DNA of 64,000 bases from DASSUW01 sp963730535 (GCA_963730535.1 CAVSRU010000018.1:248001-312000); one strand, 5' to 3'. Numbered from the stretch's first letter, positions 6,376-14,310 are shown. Made by a program: numbers and translations. The notes: generated by a model from the letters alone, not told the origin.

Positions 6376-8271
6376 GTGCCGGAGCGCTTCGCGATCGCGC
6401 AGGTCACTCCTCACCCGTGGGAGGACGAGCACGAGGTCAACGCTTTCGTCGCGGCGCTCTCGCGGGAGCTGGCGGAGCGGGGGCATCGGATCCTGGTGCT
6501 GGCGCCGTCGCGCTCGACGTCGCTCGTGCGGCAGTCGCGGCGGCTGATCCGGTCGGCGCGGGAGAACCCCGAGTTGCTGTTCGACCCCGACGGGGGCGTC
6601 CGGGTGCTGGGGGTCGGGGAGCTGCTGCCGCTCCAACGTCGCGGCGGCGCGCCGGCGCCTCCCGTGGACGTCGGCCGCACCGTCGAGGAGGTGCTGACGC
6701 TCGCGCCGCTCGACTTCGTGCACGTGCACGAGCCGTTCGCGCCGAGCACGTCGTCGGTCGCCCTGCGGCACTCGCGTGCGCTCAACGTCGGCTCCTTCCA
6801 CGCCCCCACGGAACGGGCGCTGTCCACCCAGGTGGCACGCCGCTTCGTCGAGCTCTTCTTCGGGCGCCTCGACGCGCGGACGGCGGCGTTCGGCGCCACG
6901 CAGGAGCTGATGGAGCGCTACTTCCCCGCGTCCTACCGGCGGCTGGCTCCCGGCGCGGAGGTGCTCGAACGCCCGCCGTACGACGGCCCGGTGCGCTTCG
7001 CGTTCTGCGCGCAGGAGGAGCGGCAGGCGCTGCGGCTGTTCCTGCGGGCCCTGCGCCGGCTGCCCGACGAGCTCGACTGGTCGGCCACGGTCTTCTCGCC
7101 CTCCGGCGCGGCGCCCACGGGCGCGCTGCGGAGCCGCTTCCGCGACCGGCTCACGGTCTGCTCGGCGGTCGAGACGACGGAGAGCGAGGTGCTGGCGAAC
7201 GCCGACGTGATCGTCGCCGCCTCGCTCGGCCAGGCGCCCGCCCCCGGCCTGCTCGTGCGCGCACTCGGCGCCGGGGCGGTCCCCGTCGCCGCCCGCCTGC
7301 CCGCCTATGAGGAGGTCCTGGGCGACGGCGGGCTCCTGTTCGAGCCCGGCGACGTCGACGTGCTCGCCGGCCAGCTCGAGCGGCTCGCGCGCGACCCCCG
7401 CGCGGCTCGCGTCGCTCCCCGCACCGACCTCTCCTGGGCCCGCGTGGCCGGCGAGGTGGAGGAGATCTACACCGAGCTGGCGGCGCGCCGGCGCCCGGCG
7501 GTGGGCCTCAAGCCCAAGGTGCGGGAGCGGCTCGCGAAGCGACCCGTCATCGAGGTCGACCTGCACATGCACACCGACCACTCGAACGACTCCGTCACGC
7601 CGGTGGACGTGCTCCTGTCCACCGCCCGCGAGCGCGGGCTGGGCGCCATCGCGGTCACCGACCACAACGAGATCTCCGGCGCCCACGAGGCGCGCGCCAA
7701 GGCGGCCGAGTACGGCGTGAAGGTGATCGTCGGCGAGGAGGTCAAGACCGCCGACCAGGGCGAGGTGATCGGGCTCTTCATCGAGGAGAAGATCCCGCGC
7801 GGCATGACGCTCGAGGAGACGATCGCCGAGATCAAGCGCCAGGGCGGGCTGGTCTACGTCCCGCACCCGTTCGACCGGCTGCACTCGGTCCCCGACTACG
7901 AGCACCTGCTGCGGGTGGTCGACGACGTCGACGCGATCGAGATCTTCAACCCGCGGATCGCCATCGCCGCCTGGAACGAGGAGGCGGTGCGCTTCGCGGC
8001 CAAGTACCGGATCCCCGGCGGCGCGGGATCGGATGCCCACGTGGCCCAGGGCCTCGGCGCCGTGCGGATCCGCATGCGCGACTTCGACGGGCCGGAGGAG
8101 TTCCTCGCGTCCCTGCGCGACGCCGACATCACCGGCCGACCCTCCTCGCTGCGCTACGCACAGGTCCAGGCGCTCAAGTTCCTCGAGACACGAGCCACCC
8201 CGCCGGCCGCTCGCCGGGCCACCCGCCGGCGCCGCGTCAAGCGCGCCGTGGCCGGCCGCGACACGCAATGA
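6376..8271 (+). CDS. GT4-family glycosyltransferase fused to a C-terminal PHP phosphoesterase domain
   Basis: 631 aa. Residues ~1-375 form a GT-B glycosyltransferase of the PimA/GT4 type: IAQVTPHPWEDEHEVNAFV at the N-terminus and a degenerate donor-binding end GAVPVAARLPAYEEVLGDGG. Residues ~395-600 form a PHP domain with all metal-site motifs: DLHMHTDHSND, VTDHNEISGAHE, VGEEVKT, YVPHPFDR and GSDAHV. The GT4 part could mannosylate an inositol lipid, given the ino1 and lipid synthase context; the PHP part could hydrolyse a phosphoester. Both are inference. The GTG start at 6376 has TAAGCT 7 nt upstream and no ribosome-binding site. The C-terminal ~25 residues are Arg-rich. The UDG-like gene begins 4 nt after the stop. 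Confidence 0.85.
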   Translation: MPERFAIAQVTPHPWEDEHEVNAFVAALSRELAERGHRILVLAPSRSTSLVRQSRRLIRSARENPELLFDPDGGVRVLGVGELLPLQRRGGAPAPPVDVGRTVEEVLTLAPLDFVHVHEPFAPSTSSVALRHSRALNVGSFHAPTERALSTQVARRFVELFFGRLDARTAAFGATQELMERYFPASYRRLAPGAEVLERPPYDGPVRFAFCAQEERQALRLFLRALRRLPDELDWSATVFSPSGAAPTGALRSRFRDRLTVCSAVETTESEVLANADVIVAASLGQAPAPGLLVRALGAGAVPVAARLPAYEEVLGDGGLLFEPGDVDVLAGQLERLARDPRAARVAPRTDLSWARVAGEVEEIYTELAARRRPAVGLKPKVRERLAKRPVIEVDLHMHTDHSNDSVTPVDVLLSTARERGLGAIAVTDHNEISGAHEARAKAAEYGVKVIVGEEVKTADQGEVIGLFIEEKIPRGMTLEETIAEIKRQGGLVYVPHPFDRLHSVPDYEHLLRVVDDVDAIEIFNPRIAIAAWNEEAVRFAAKYRIPGGAGSDAHVAQGLGAVRIRMRDFDGPEEFLASLRDADITGRPSSLRYAQVQALKFLETRATPPAARRATRRRRVKRAVAGRDTQ

Positions 8272-8274
8272 CCG

Positions 8275-8928
8275 ATGCAGGGGCAAGGAGAACAGCCCGG
8301 CGCGGCTAAACCGGTCGGCGGGATGCCCGCCACCGACGACGAGATCCGCGAGAAGTACCTCGAGCGCGCCATCCGCGAGCTCAACCACTTCACCCGAGAC
8401 CTGCAGGCCTGCGACCGCTGTCCGCGCGGGAGCCTCATGCCCGTGCTCGGCTCCGGCCACCCGCAGGCCGACGTGATGTTGCTCAAGTACGCCCCGACGC
8501 CGGCGGAGATCGAGGAGGGCGTCGCGTTCTACGGACGCGCGGGCACGGCGCTCATGAAGTCGCTCCGGCGGCTCGACATCGATCCGCTCGCCGTCTACGG
8601 GACCCTGTGCGTCAAGTGCCCGGTGGCCGACACCGCGCTCGCCGCGCCGGAGTGCATCACGCGGCTGGTCGAGGAGATCACGATCGTGCAGCCGCGGCTC
8701 GTCGTGGTCATGGGGCCGGAGGCGCTCGAGGTGCTCAACGAGCTCCAGCTGCCGCTGGCGTCGGAGGTCAGCGCCCAGCCCGGTGAGATCCAGGCGCTGA
8801 CCCCCTCGATCGAGGCGCTCTACACGCCGAGCATCGACGAGGCGCTCGACGAGGAGCAGGCCAAGCGCGCGTTCTGGCGCGCCTTCCGCGTGCTCGGCGA
8901 CTGGTACGCCGACTTCCCGCCGTACTAG
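8275..8928 (+). CDS. Uracil-DNA glycosylase-superfamily protein with altered active-site motif
   Basis: 217 aa. The fold signature of iron-sulfur family 4/5 glycosylases is present: an early CDRCPRG pair, GSGHPQADVMLL, FYGRAGTALMKSL, then LCVKCPVADT with a further Cys (PEC) and RLVVVMGPEALEVL. The cysteines could hold a 4Fe-4S cluster. The normal catalytic GEAPG-x-x-E block is replaced by KYAPTPAEIEEG, so activity on uracil is uncertain; it may be a divergent or repurposed member. The ATG lies 4 nt after the GT4-PHP gene, so co-transcription is likely. Its stop overlaps the convergent epimerase stop in a shared CTAG (8925-8928). Confidence 0.75.
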   Translation: MQGQGEQPGAAKPVGGMPATDDEIREKYLERAIRELNHFTRDLQACDRCPRGSLMPVLGSGHPQADVMLLKYAPTPAEIEEGVAFYGRAGTALMKSLRRLDIDPLAVYGTLCVKCPVADTALAAPECITRLVEEITIVQPRLVVVMGPEALEVLNELQLPLASEVSAQPGEIQALTPSIEALYTPSIDEALDEEQAKRAFWRAFRVLGDWYADFPPY

Positions 8929-9860
8929 CTGGGCACGCGCACGTCGCGCCAGGTGAAGCGCGGCGTCCAGCCGAGCTCGCGGCGGGCCTTCGCGTTCGAC
9001 GCGCCGCGCGCGCGGGTCATCATCGAGAGCGCCTGGGGGCCGGCCGCCAGCCGCACGAGCCAGCCCGGCAGCCGTCGCGGCGGCGGCGCTCCGACGGCCG
9101 CCGCGAGGGCCGGCAGCAGCTCGCTGGTGGGAGCGGGCGCGTCGTCGACGACGTTGTAGATGCCCGGCGCGCCGCCCTCGATGGCCGCGACCGTGGCGGC
9201 CGCCGCGTCGTCGATGTGCACGAGCGACCAGATGCCCGCGCCGTCGCCGCCCACCGGGAAGCGCCGCTTGCGCATGAGCTCGACGTGTTGGCCACCGGCG
9301 TCGATCGACGTGCCGGGGCCGTAGAAGCCGCCGTAGCGGAGCACGATGCCCTCCATCCCCTCCGCGCCGGTGACAGCCGCCTCGAGGTGCCGGATCGCCG
9401 CCAGCGTCTCGCGCACGTCGGCCGGCGGCTCGGGGTCGAGTTCGTCGTCCTCGCTCTTGATCGGCCCGCCCTCGCGGGCGTACGGCCAGCCGGCGTAGCT
9501 CTGCCACACCAGGCGGCGGGCGCCGGCCGCGCGGGCGGCGGCGATCAGGTTGTCGGTGCCCTCCGTGCGCAGGCGGTTCGTCATCGCGAACGCCTTGTCG
9601 AAGTTGCGCACCATGCCGAGGCCGGACAGTGCGGTGAGCTGGTGCACCACGACGTCGGGCTCCGCGGCGACCACGGCGGCGCGGAGGGCCGCAGCGTCGA
9701 GCGGATCGACCTGGACCGGCTCGGCGCCGAGCGCCCGCAGCCGGTCCGCATTGGAGCGGGTGGTCCCGGTCACGTGGTGGCCGCGCTCGATCAGAAGCGG
9801 GACGAGCCGGCGGCCGAGGGTGCCGGTCGCGCCGGCGAGGAAGATGCGTAGGGTGTCCAT
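8925..9860 (-). CDS. NAD-dependent epimerase/dehydratase (SDR), ECF41-associated
   Basis: 311 aa extended short-chain dehydrogenase. The N-terminus MDTLRIFLAGATGTLGRRL carries the GxxGxxG cofactor motif. The active-site Tyr region (WQSYAGWPYAREGG) lacks the classic YxxxK, so it may be an atypical nucleotide-sugar-epimerase-like protein. The ATG at 9858-9860 is chosen because a complete ECF41-type promoter (9870-9896) lies immediately upstream, which would give a leaderless or nearly leaderless mRNA; reading further upstream would run antisense through the sigma factor. Epimerases are one of the three gene types (COE) typically linked to ECF41 sigma factors. Confidence 0.85.
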   Translation of the reverse strand: MDTLRIFLAGATGTLGRRLVPLLIERGHHVTGTTRSNADRLRALGAEPVQVDPLDAAALRAAVVAAEPDVVVHQLTALSGLGMVRNFDKAFAMTNRLRTEGTDNLIAAARAAGARRLVWQSYAGWPYAREGGPIKSEDDELDPEPPADVRETLAAIRHLEAAVTGAEGMEGIVLRYGGFYGPGTSIDAGGQHVELMRKRRFPVGGDGAGIWSLVHIDDAAAATVAAIEGGAPGIYNVVDDAPAPTSELLPALAAAVGAPPPRRLPGWLVRLAAGPQALSMMTRARGASNAKARRELGWTPRFTWRDVRVPS

Positions 9861-9869
9861 GCGATCTGA

Positions 9870-9896
9870 GACGAGACAGGGGCGCGCGCTGTGACA
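9870..9896 (-). promoter_or_regulatory. ECF41-type promoter for the epimerase gene
   Basis: On the minus strand TGTCACA (9896-9890) is followed after exactly 16 nt by CGTC (9873-9870). As I recall it, this is the promoter motif published for ECF41 sigma factors (TGTCACA in the -35 and CGTC in the -10 region). The -35 half overlaps the start codon of the sigma factor itself. The epimerase ATG follows 9 nt after the -10. Confidence 0.75.
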
Positions 9897-10730
9897 CCCG
9901 AGGAGCTGCGCCCGCTGATGCTGTCGATCGCCTACCGCATGGTCGGCAGCTACAGCGAGGCCGAGGACCTCGTCCAGGAGGCGTTCCTGCGGCTGCACGA
10001 GGCGGGCGACGTCGAGAGCACGAAGGCGTGGCTGACGACCGTGACGACACGGCTGGCGATCGATCATCTGCGCTCGGCGCGGGTGCGCCGCGAGCAGTAC
10101 CCGGGGAACTGGCTGCCGGAGCCGGTCGCCGCGGACCCGGCGCCCGAGGCCGCCGCCGAAAGGGCCGAGTCGCTCTCGTTCGCCGTGCTCGTGCTGCTGG
10201 AGAGCCTGACGCCCGTCGAGCGCGCGGTGTTCGTGCTGCGCGAGGCGTTCGACTACGGCTATGACGAGATCGCGGAGATCGTCGGCAAGAGCGAGGCGAA
10301 CTGCCGCCAGCTCGCGACCCGAGCGCGCCGGCACGTCGACGAGCGCCGCTCGCGGTTCGAGCCCTCGCGCGAGCAGCGCGACGAGCTCGTCCGCCGCTTC
10401 GTGGCCGCGCTCCAGGAGGGCGAGACGGGCGCGTTGGTCGAGCTCCTGGCGGCCGACGTCGAGTTCTACGGGGACGGCGGCGGCAAGGCCCCGGCCGTGC
10501 GCCATGTGCTCGGCGCCGAGGCGGTGGCCCGGATGTTGGCCCGCTTCATGCCGATCGCCGCCCGCCGCGGCACGACCGCCGAGGTCGCCGAGTTCAACGG
10601 CGAGAGCGGCCTCGCCGCGTACGAGGGAGGGGCGCTCGTCGCGCTGTGGGCCTTCGAGATCTCAGACGGCGCCGTGCAGGCCATACGCGGCGTCGTCAAC
10701 CGGGACAAGCTGCGCCACGTCGCGGGCTAG
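9891..10730 (+). CDS. ECF41-family RNA polymerase sigma factor with fused SnoaL-like C-terminal domain
   Basis: 279 aa. Region 2 (YRMVGSYSEAEDLVQEAFLR; TTRLAIDHLRSARVRRE) and region 4 (LTPVERAVFVLREAFDYGYD, then EIAEIVGKSEANCRQLATRA) are followed by a ~110-residue SnoaL/NTF2-like domain. The ECF41 marker motif DGGGK (YGDGGGKAPA) and a variant of the terminal NPDKL motif (VNRDKLRHV) are both present. In this group the fused domain replaces an anti-sigma factor and tunes activity. The GTG start at 9891 lies inside the -35 of the divergent epimerase promoter, so sigma expression and target promoter use may interfere. Its stop shares CTAG (10727-10730) with the convergent oxidoreductase. Confidence 0.93.
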   Translation: MTPEELRPLMLSIAYRMVGSYSEAEDLVQEAFLRLHEAGDVESTKAWLTTVTTRLAIDHLRSARVRREQYPGNWLPEPVAADPAPEAAAERAESLSFAVLVLLESLTPVERAVFVLREAFDYGYDEIAEIVGKSEANCRQLATRARRHVDERRSRFEPSREQRDELVRRFVAALQEGETGALVELLAADVEFYGDGGGKAPAVRHVLGAEAVARMLARFMPIAARRGTTAEVAEFNGESGLAAYEGGALVALWAFEISDGAVQAIRGVVNRDKLRHVAG

Positions 10731-11665
10731 ACCTCGAGCACGATCTTGCCGAGCTTGGACCCGGCCTTGAAGCGCTCGTAGGCGGCGGCGACGTCGTCGA
10801 GCGGGTAGGTCGCCGCGACGGGGACCGCGAGGTCGCCGGACGCGAAGCCGGGCAGGACGGCCTTCTCCACCAACCGGGTGGCGGCGGCCTTCTCCTCCAG
10901 CGGGCGGGCGCGCATCATGGAGGCGAAGATGCGGCCGCGCTTGCCCATCAGCTGCCGCAGGTCGAGCTCGACGTTGGCTCCCGCGCCGACGCCGATGACG
11001 ACGATGCGCCCCCGGAGGGCGAGTGCCTCGACGTTGCCCGGGAAGTTCGGCGCGCCGACGAGCTCGAGGATCACGTCGAACGGGCCGGCGCCCGCGAACT
11101 CCTCCGGAGAGATCGCGTTGACGCCGAGCGCGGCCACCTGCTCGCGGCAGTGCTCGTCGCGCACCGTCGCGGTGACCCGCGCGCCCGCCATCGTCCCGAG
11201 CTGGACGGCGGCCGTTCCCACGCCGCCGGCGGCGCCGTGGACGAGCAGCCGCTCGCCGACCATCAGCTCGGCCTGGGTGAAGAGGGCGTCGTGGGCGGTG
11301 AAGAACACCTCGGGGGTGGCGCCCGCCGCGACCCAGTCGAGCTCGTCCGGCACCGGCATCGCCACGCGCTCGTTGACGACCGCCATCTCGGCCTGCCCGC
11401 CCCCGGCGACGATCGACATCACGCGGTCGCCGGGCTCGAAGCGCTCGACGCCGTCGCCGATCTCGATCACCTCGCCGGCCAGCTCGAGGCCGGGGATGTC
11501 CTGCGGCGCGCCGGGCGGAGCGGGATAGCGGCCGGCGAGCTGGTGCATGTCGGCGCCGTTGATGCCGGCGGCGCGCACCCGGACCAGCAGCTCGCCCGCC
11601 TGGGGGCGCGGATCGGGGTGCTCCTGCACGGAGATCTCGCCGTCGTGGATCGTGGCGGCCCGCAT
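10727..11665 (-). CDS. Zinc-independent quinone oxidoreductase (MDR family), ECF41-associated
   Basis: 312 aa medium-chain dehydrogenase/reductase of the NADPH:quinone reductase type: GroES-like N-terminal half (VRVRAAGINGADMHQLAGRY), NADPH motif LLVHGAAGGVGTAAVQL, and no structural zinc cysteines. The start is set at the ATG at 11663-11665 (MRAATIHDG) because a TACCAT box lies 7 nt upstream; longer reading frames run antisense into the hydrolase gene. Oxidoreductases are part of the COE set linked to ECF41 sigma factors. I found no TGTCACA motif upstream, so it may not be a direct ECF41 target. It is convergent with the sigma gene, sharing a CTAG stop overlap. Confidence 0.88.
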   Translation of the reverse strand: MRAATIHDGEISVQEHPDPRPQAGELLVRVRAAGINGADMHQLAGRYPAPPGAPQDIPGLELAGEVIEIGDGVERFEPGDRVMSIVAGGGQAEMAVVNERVAMPVPDELDWVAAGATPEVFFTAHDALFTQAELMVGERLLVHGAAGGVGTAAVQLGTMAGARVTATVRDEHCREQVAALGVNAISPEEFAGAGPFDVILELVGAPNFPGNVEALALRGRIVVIGVGAGANVELDLRQLMGKRGRIFASMMRARPLEEKAAATRLVEKAVLPGFASGDLAVPVAATYPLDDVAAAYERFKAGSKLGKIVLEV

Positions 11666-11672
11666 CGCCGCG

Positions 11673-11678
11673 ATGGTA
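11673..11678 (-). promoter_or_regulatory. Candidate -10 box (quinone oxidoreductase)
   Basis: TACCAT on the minus strand, 7 nt before the ATG at 11665 and without a ribosome-binding site. It supports the short start chosen for the oxidoreductase. Confidence 0.45.
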
Positions 11679-11753
11679 TCCCTCCGCGCCAGCGCCCTGC
11701 ACACTCCCCCGATGGCCATGGCAAACGTCCGGTCTCCGGGGTATAGAGAGGTG

Positions 11754-12512
11754 ATGGAGGTCCCTGCCCTCCGCATGACACCCCTCTGGCGCGAGTCGCG
11801 CGTCGGCTTCGAGGCCGCCGCGCTGCTGCGCAGCCCGGTCTGGCACGGGGAGGGTGTGCCGCCCGGCGGCGGCCGGCCCGTCCTGCTCGTCCCGGGCTTC
11901 CTGGCCGGCGACGGCTCGCTCGGGACGATGGCCAAGTGGCTGCGGGCCAACGGCTACTGGACGCGCCGTGCGGGCATCCGGGCCAACGTCGGCTGCTCGC
12001 AGGAGTCGTGCCTGCGCCTGGAGGAGCGCGTCGAGGCCCTGGCGGCGCGCAGCGGCCGGCGGGTGACGATCGTCGGTCAGAGCCGCGGCGGGGTGCTCGC
12101 CCGCGTGCTCGCCGTGCGGCGGCCCGACCTCGTCGAGCGGATCGTCACCCTGGGGGCGCCGACCGTCTCGATGCTCGCCGTCAACCCGCTCGTGCTCCTC
12201 CAGGTCGGACTCGTCGGCGCGCTCGGCACCAGCCACGTCCCCGGCTTCTTCTCGATGCGGTGCCTGCGCGGGGCGTGCTGCGAGGGCTTCCGCGCCGAGA
12301 TGACGGGCCCTTTCCCGGACGACGTCCGCTACACGGCGCTCTACTCCCGCTCCGACGGCATCGTCGACTGGCGGGCCTGCCTCGACCCGGGGGCCGACGA
12401 GCTGATCGAGATCCGCGCCTCGCACTGCGGGATGGGGCTCAACCGCAGCGCCTACGAGCACCTCGCCGACGCGCTCGCCGACGAAGCCGATTCGCTCCAG
12501 CGCGCCGCCTAG
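11754..12512 (+). CDS. Alpha/beta-hydrolase, lipase-like
   Basis: 252 aa. Core strand VLLVPGFLAGDGSLGTMA, nucleophile elbow GQSRGGVLA (GxSxG), acid in YSRSDGIVDW and histidine in ASHCGMGLN give a complete triad. The order and wording resemble triacylglycerol-lipase/esterase-like hydrolases of Actinobacteria. Several cysteines are present (NVGCSQESC, MRCLRGACC), unusual for a cytoplasmic enzyme; no clear signal peptide is seen. The start is the ATG at 11754 with AGAGAGG just before it; GTG at 11751 is the alternative. Divergent from the quinone oxidoreductase; its stop shares CTAG (12509-12512) with the convergent methyltransferase gene. Substrate unknown. Confidence 0.8.
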   Translation: MEVPALRMTPLWRESRVGFEAAALLRSPVWHGEGVPPGGGRPVLLVPGFLAGDGSLGTMAKWLRANGYWTRRAGIRANVGCSQESCLRLEERVEALAARSGRRVTIVGQSRGGVLARVLAVRRPDLVERIVTLGAPTVSMLAVNPLVLLQVGLVGALGTSHVPGFFSMRCLRGACCEGFRAEMTGPFPDDVRYTALYSRSDGIVDWRACLDPGADELIEIRASHCGMGLNRSAYEHLADALADEADSLQRAA

Positions 12513-13864
12513 GAAGGCTTCTCGAGCAGCGCGACGGACTCGATGTGCGGCGTCTGCGGGAACATGTCGACCGGGCGGACGCGGGTGAGGCGGTAGCCGG
12601 CCTCGACCATCTGCGCGGCGTTGGGGGCGAGCGTGGTCGGGTTGCAGGAGACGTAGACGACGCGGGAGGGCTGGGCCTCGATGATGCGGCGGACGACCTT
12701 CTGGGAGAGGCCGGCTCGCGGCGGGTCGACGACGAGGACGTCCGGGCGCCCGGCCTCGGCGACGAGGTCGCGCATCGCGAGCCGGATGTCGCCCGCGTAG
12801 AAGCGGGCGTTGAGGACGTCGTTGCGGCGGGCGTTCTCGATCGCGTCCGCGACGGCCGACTCCACGATCTCGACGCCGACGACCTCGCGGGCGCGGGCGG
12901 CGAGCGTGAGGCCGATCGTGCCGATGCCGGAGAAGAGGTCGAAGACGCGCTCGTGGCCGCGCAGCTGGGCCATCTCGGCGGCGAGCGCGTAGAGCTGCTC
13001 GGCCATCTCGGTGTTCGTCTGGAAGAACGCCTCGGGGCTGACGAGGAACTCCAGGCCGCCGATCTGCTCGCGCAGCTGCGGGGCACCGGCGAGCAGGACG
13101 GTGTCGCCACCGACGGTGCTCTCCCCGAGCTGCTCCTGCCGCGTCCAGAAGAGGCCGTCGCACTCGACCGCGTCGATCAGCGAGTCGGTCTCGATCGCGC
13201 CCGGCGAGGTCACCAGCCGCACCTGCAGCTCCCCCGTCCGGCGGCCCTCGCGGATCACGAGGTTGCGCAGGAGGCCGCGCTGCTCGCGCCGGTCCCAGGG
13301 CGACAGGTCATGCGCGCGGGCCCAGGCGAGCACCTGCTCGCGAACGGTGTTCGAGCGCTCGGAGGCGAGCAGGCAGTCGTCCATCGGCACGATCTCGTCC
13401 CACCGGCCGGGCGCGTGGAAGCCGCACACGAGCTCGCCGGCCGGGCCGCGCCCGAACGAGTACTCGAGCTTGTTGCGGTAGCGCCACTCCTCGGCGGCGG
13501 GGACGATCGGCTCGAGCTCGAAGTCGCTGAGCCTGCCGATCCGCTCGAGGGCCTCGCGCACCTGCGTCGCCTTGACCTCGAGCTGGCGCTGGTAGGGCAG
13601 CACCTGCCAGGGCGCGCCCGGGTGGTGGGCGAGGGGCGGGATGCGGTCCGGCGACGGCTCGAGCACCTCGACGGCGCGCGCCTCGGCGTACGCGCGCTTG
13701 GACTTGCCGACCACCGCGCGCACGTGGTCGCCGGGCACCGCGCCGGCCACGAAGACGACATAGCCGTCGAGCCGCGCGACGCCGTTGCCGCCGTGGGCGA
13801 GCGAGTCGATGGTGAGCTCGAGCGTGTCGCCGCGCGAGGGCCGGGTGCGCTGGGTCGTCGTCAC
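12509..13864 (-). CDS. TrmA/RumA-family RNA (uracil-5-)-methyltransferase
   Basis: 451 aa. An N-terminal TRAM RNA-binding domain (LELTIDSLAHGGNGVARLDG) precedes a SAM-dependent methyltransferase with HERVFDLFSGIGTIGLTLA and VVDPPRAGLSQKVV. The catalytic-cysteine block is YVSCNPTTLAPNAAQM. It methylates C5 of a uridine in rRNA or tRNA. The iron-sulfur cysteines seen in RlmD-type enzymes are missing in the corresponding region (HHPGAPWQVLPYQRQ). The GTG at 13862-13864 (VTTTQRTRPSRGD) is chosen as it immediately precedes the TRAM domain. It follows a small helical protein gene on the same strand. Confidence 0.88.
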   Translation of the reverse strand: MTTTQRTRPSRGDTLELTIDSLAHGGNGVARLDGYVVFVAGAVPGDHVRAVVGKSKRAYAEARAVEVLEPSPDRIPPLAHHPGAPWQVLPYQRQLEVKATQVREALERIGRLSDFELEPIVPAAEEWRYRNKLEYSFGRGPAGELVCGFHAPGRWDEIVPMDDCLLASERSNTVREQVLAWARAHDLSPWDRREQRGLLRNLVIREGRRTGELQVRLVTSPGAIETDSLIDAVECDGLFWTRQEQLGESTVGGDTVLLAGAPQLREQIGGLEFLVSPEAFFQTNTEMAEQLYALAAEMAQLRGHERVFDLFSGIGTIGLTLAARAREVVGVEIVESAVADAIENARRNDVLNARFYAGDIRLAMRDLVAEAGRPDVLVVDPPRAGLSQKVVRRIIEAQPSRVVYVSCNPTTLAPNAAQMVEAGYRLTRVRPVDMFPQTPHIESVALLEKPS

Positions 13865-13884
13865 CCGACCCAGGATGACACCCG

Positions 13885-14298
13885 TCAGGGCAGGCGGCGC
13901 TCGATCGCGGAGAGGACCGACTTGCGGTTCGCGTTGCGGCGCTCGTGGTCGCGCACGGCCCGCAGCTCGGCGGGGCTGAGCCCCTCGAGACGGTCGATCA
14001 CCTTGGCGGCCGTCAGCTCGTCGTAGCCGGTGATCGGGAACGAGCTTCCGAGGCCGGCCGCGCGCCGCGCGCGGTCGACCTCGCGCATCACCCGGTCGGG
14101 CGGGAGCGAGGCGAGGCCGTCGACCAGGTCGTCGGTCGACCGCCGGCCCCGGCGTACGAGCTCCGCGAGCAGCTCCGCGGAATCGTCGCGCGTCATCTTG
14201 CCGCGGGCGACCGCGTCGTCGAGGACCTCCTGGATCCGTTCGCGCGTGAGCAGCAGAGCCTCGAGCGGGGTGAGAAGGAGGCGCTTCGGTGGCGGCAT
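13885..14298 (-). CDS. Small helical protein, phasin-like (hypothetical)
   Basis: 137 aa, mostly helical and charged. The N-terminal ~65 residues (LLLTRERIQEVLDDAVARGK, then MTRDDSAELLAELVRRGR) resemble phasin/regulator-type helical hairpins. The C-terminal part (FPITGYDELTAAKVIDRL, then EGLSPAELRAVRDHERRNAN) resembles a short repeat seen in related actinobacterial proteins. No enzymatic motif. A TAGCGT box lies 9 nt before the ATG. Located between argF and the RNA methyltransferase on the same strand. Function not recognised with confidence. Confidence 0.6.
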   Translation of the reverse strand: MPPPKRLLLTPLEALLLTRERIQEVLDDAVARGKMTRDDSAELLAELVRRGRRSTDDLVDGLASLPPDRVMREVDRARRAAGLGSSFPITGYDELTAAKVIDRLEGLSPAELRAVRDHERRNANRKSVLSAIERRLP

Positions 14299-14310
14299 GC
14301 GGCGAAGACG

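Noticed and set aside
6172..10050. Very long minus-strand open frame (about 1290 codons) opposite the GT4-PHP and UDG-like genes
   Set aside because: Low-complexity Arg/Ala/His-rich translation, antisense to well-supported genes; a by-product of high GC codon usage.
9861..10505. Upstream extension of the epimerase frame
   Set aside because: It would run antisense through the sigma factor and past its own ECF41 promoter; Rossmann motif begins right at the 9860 ATG.
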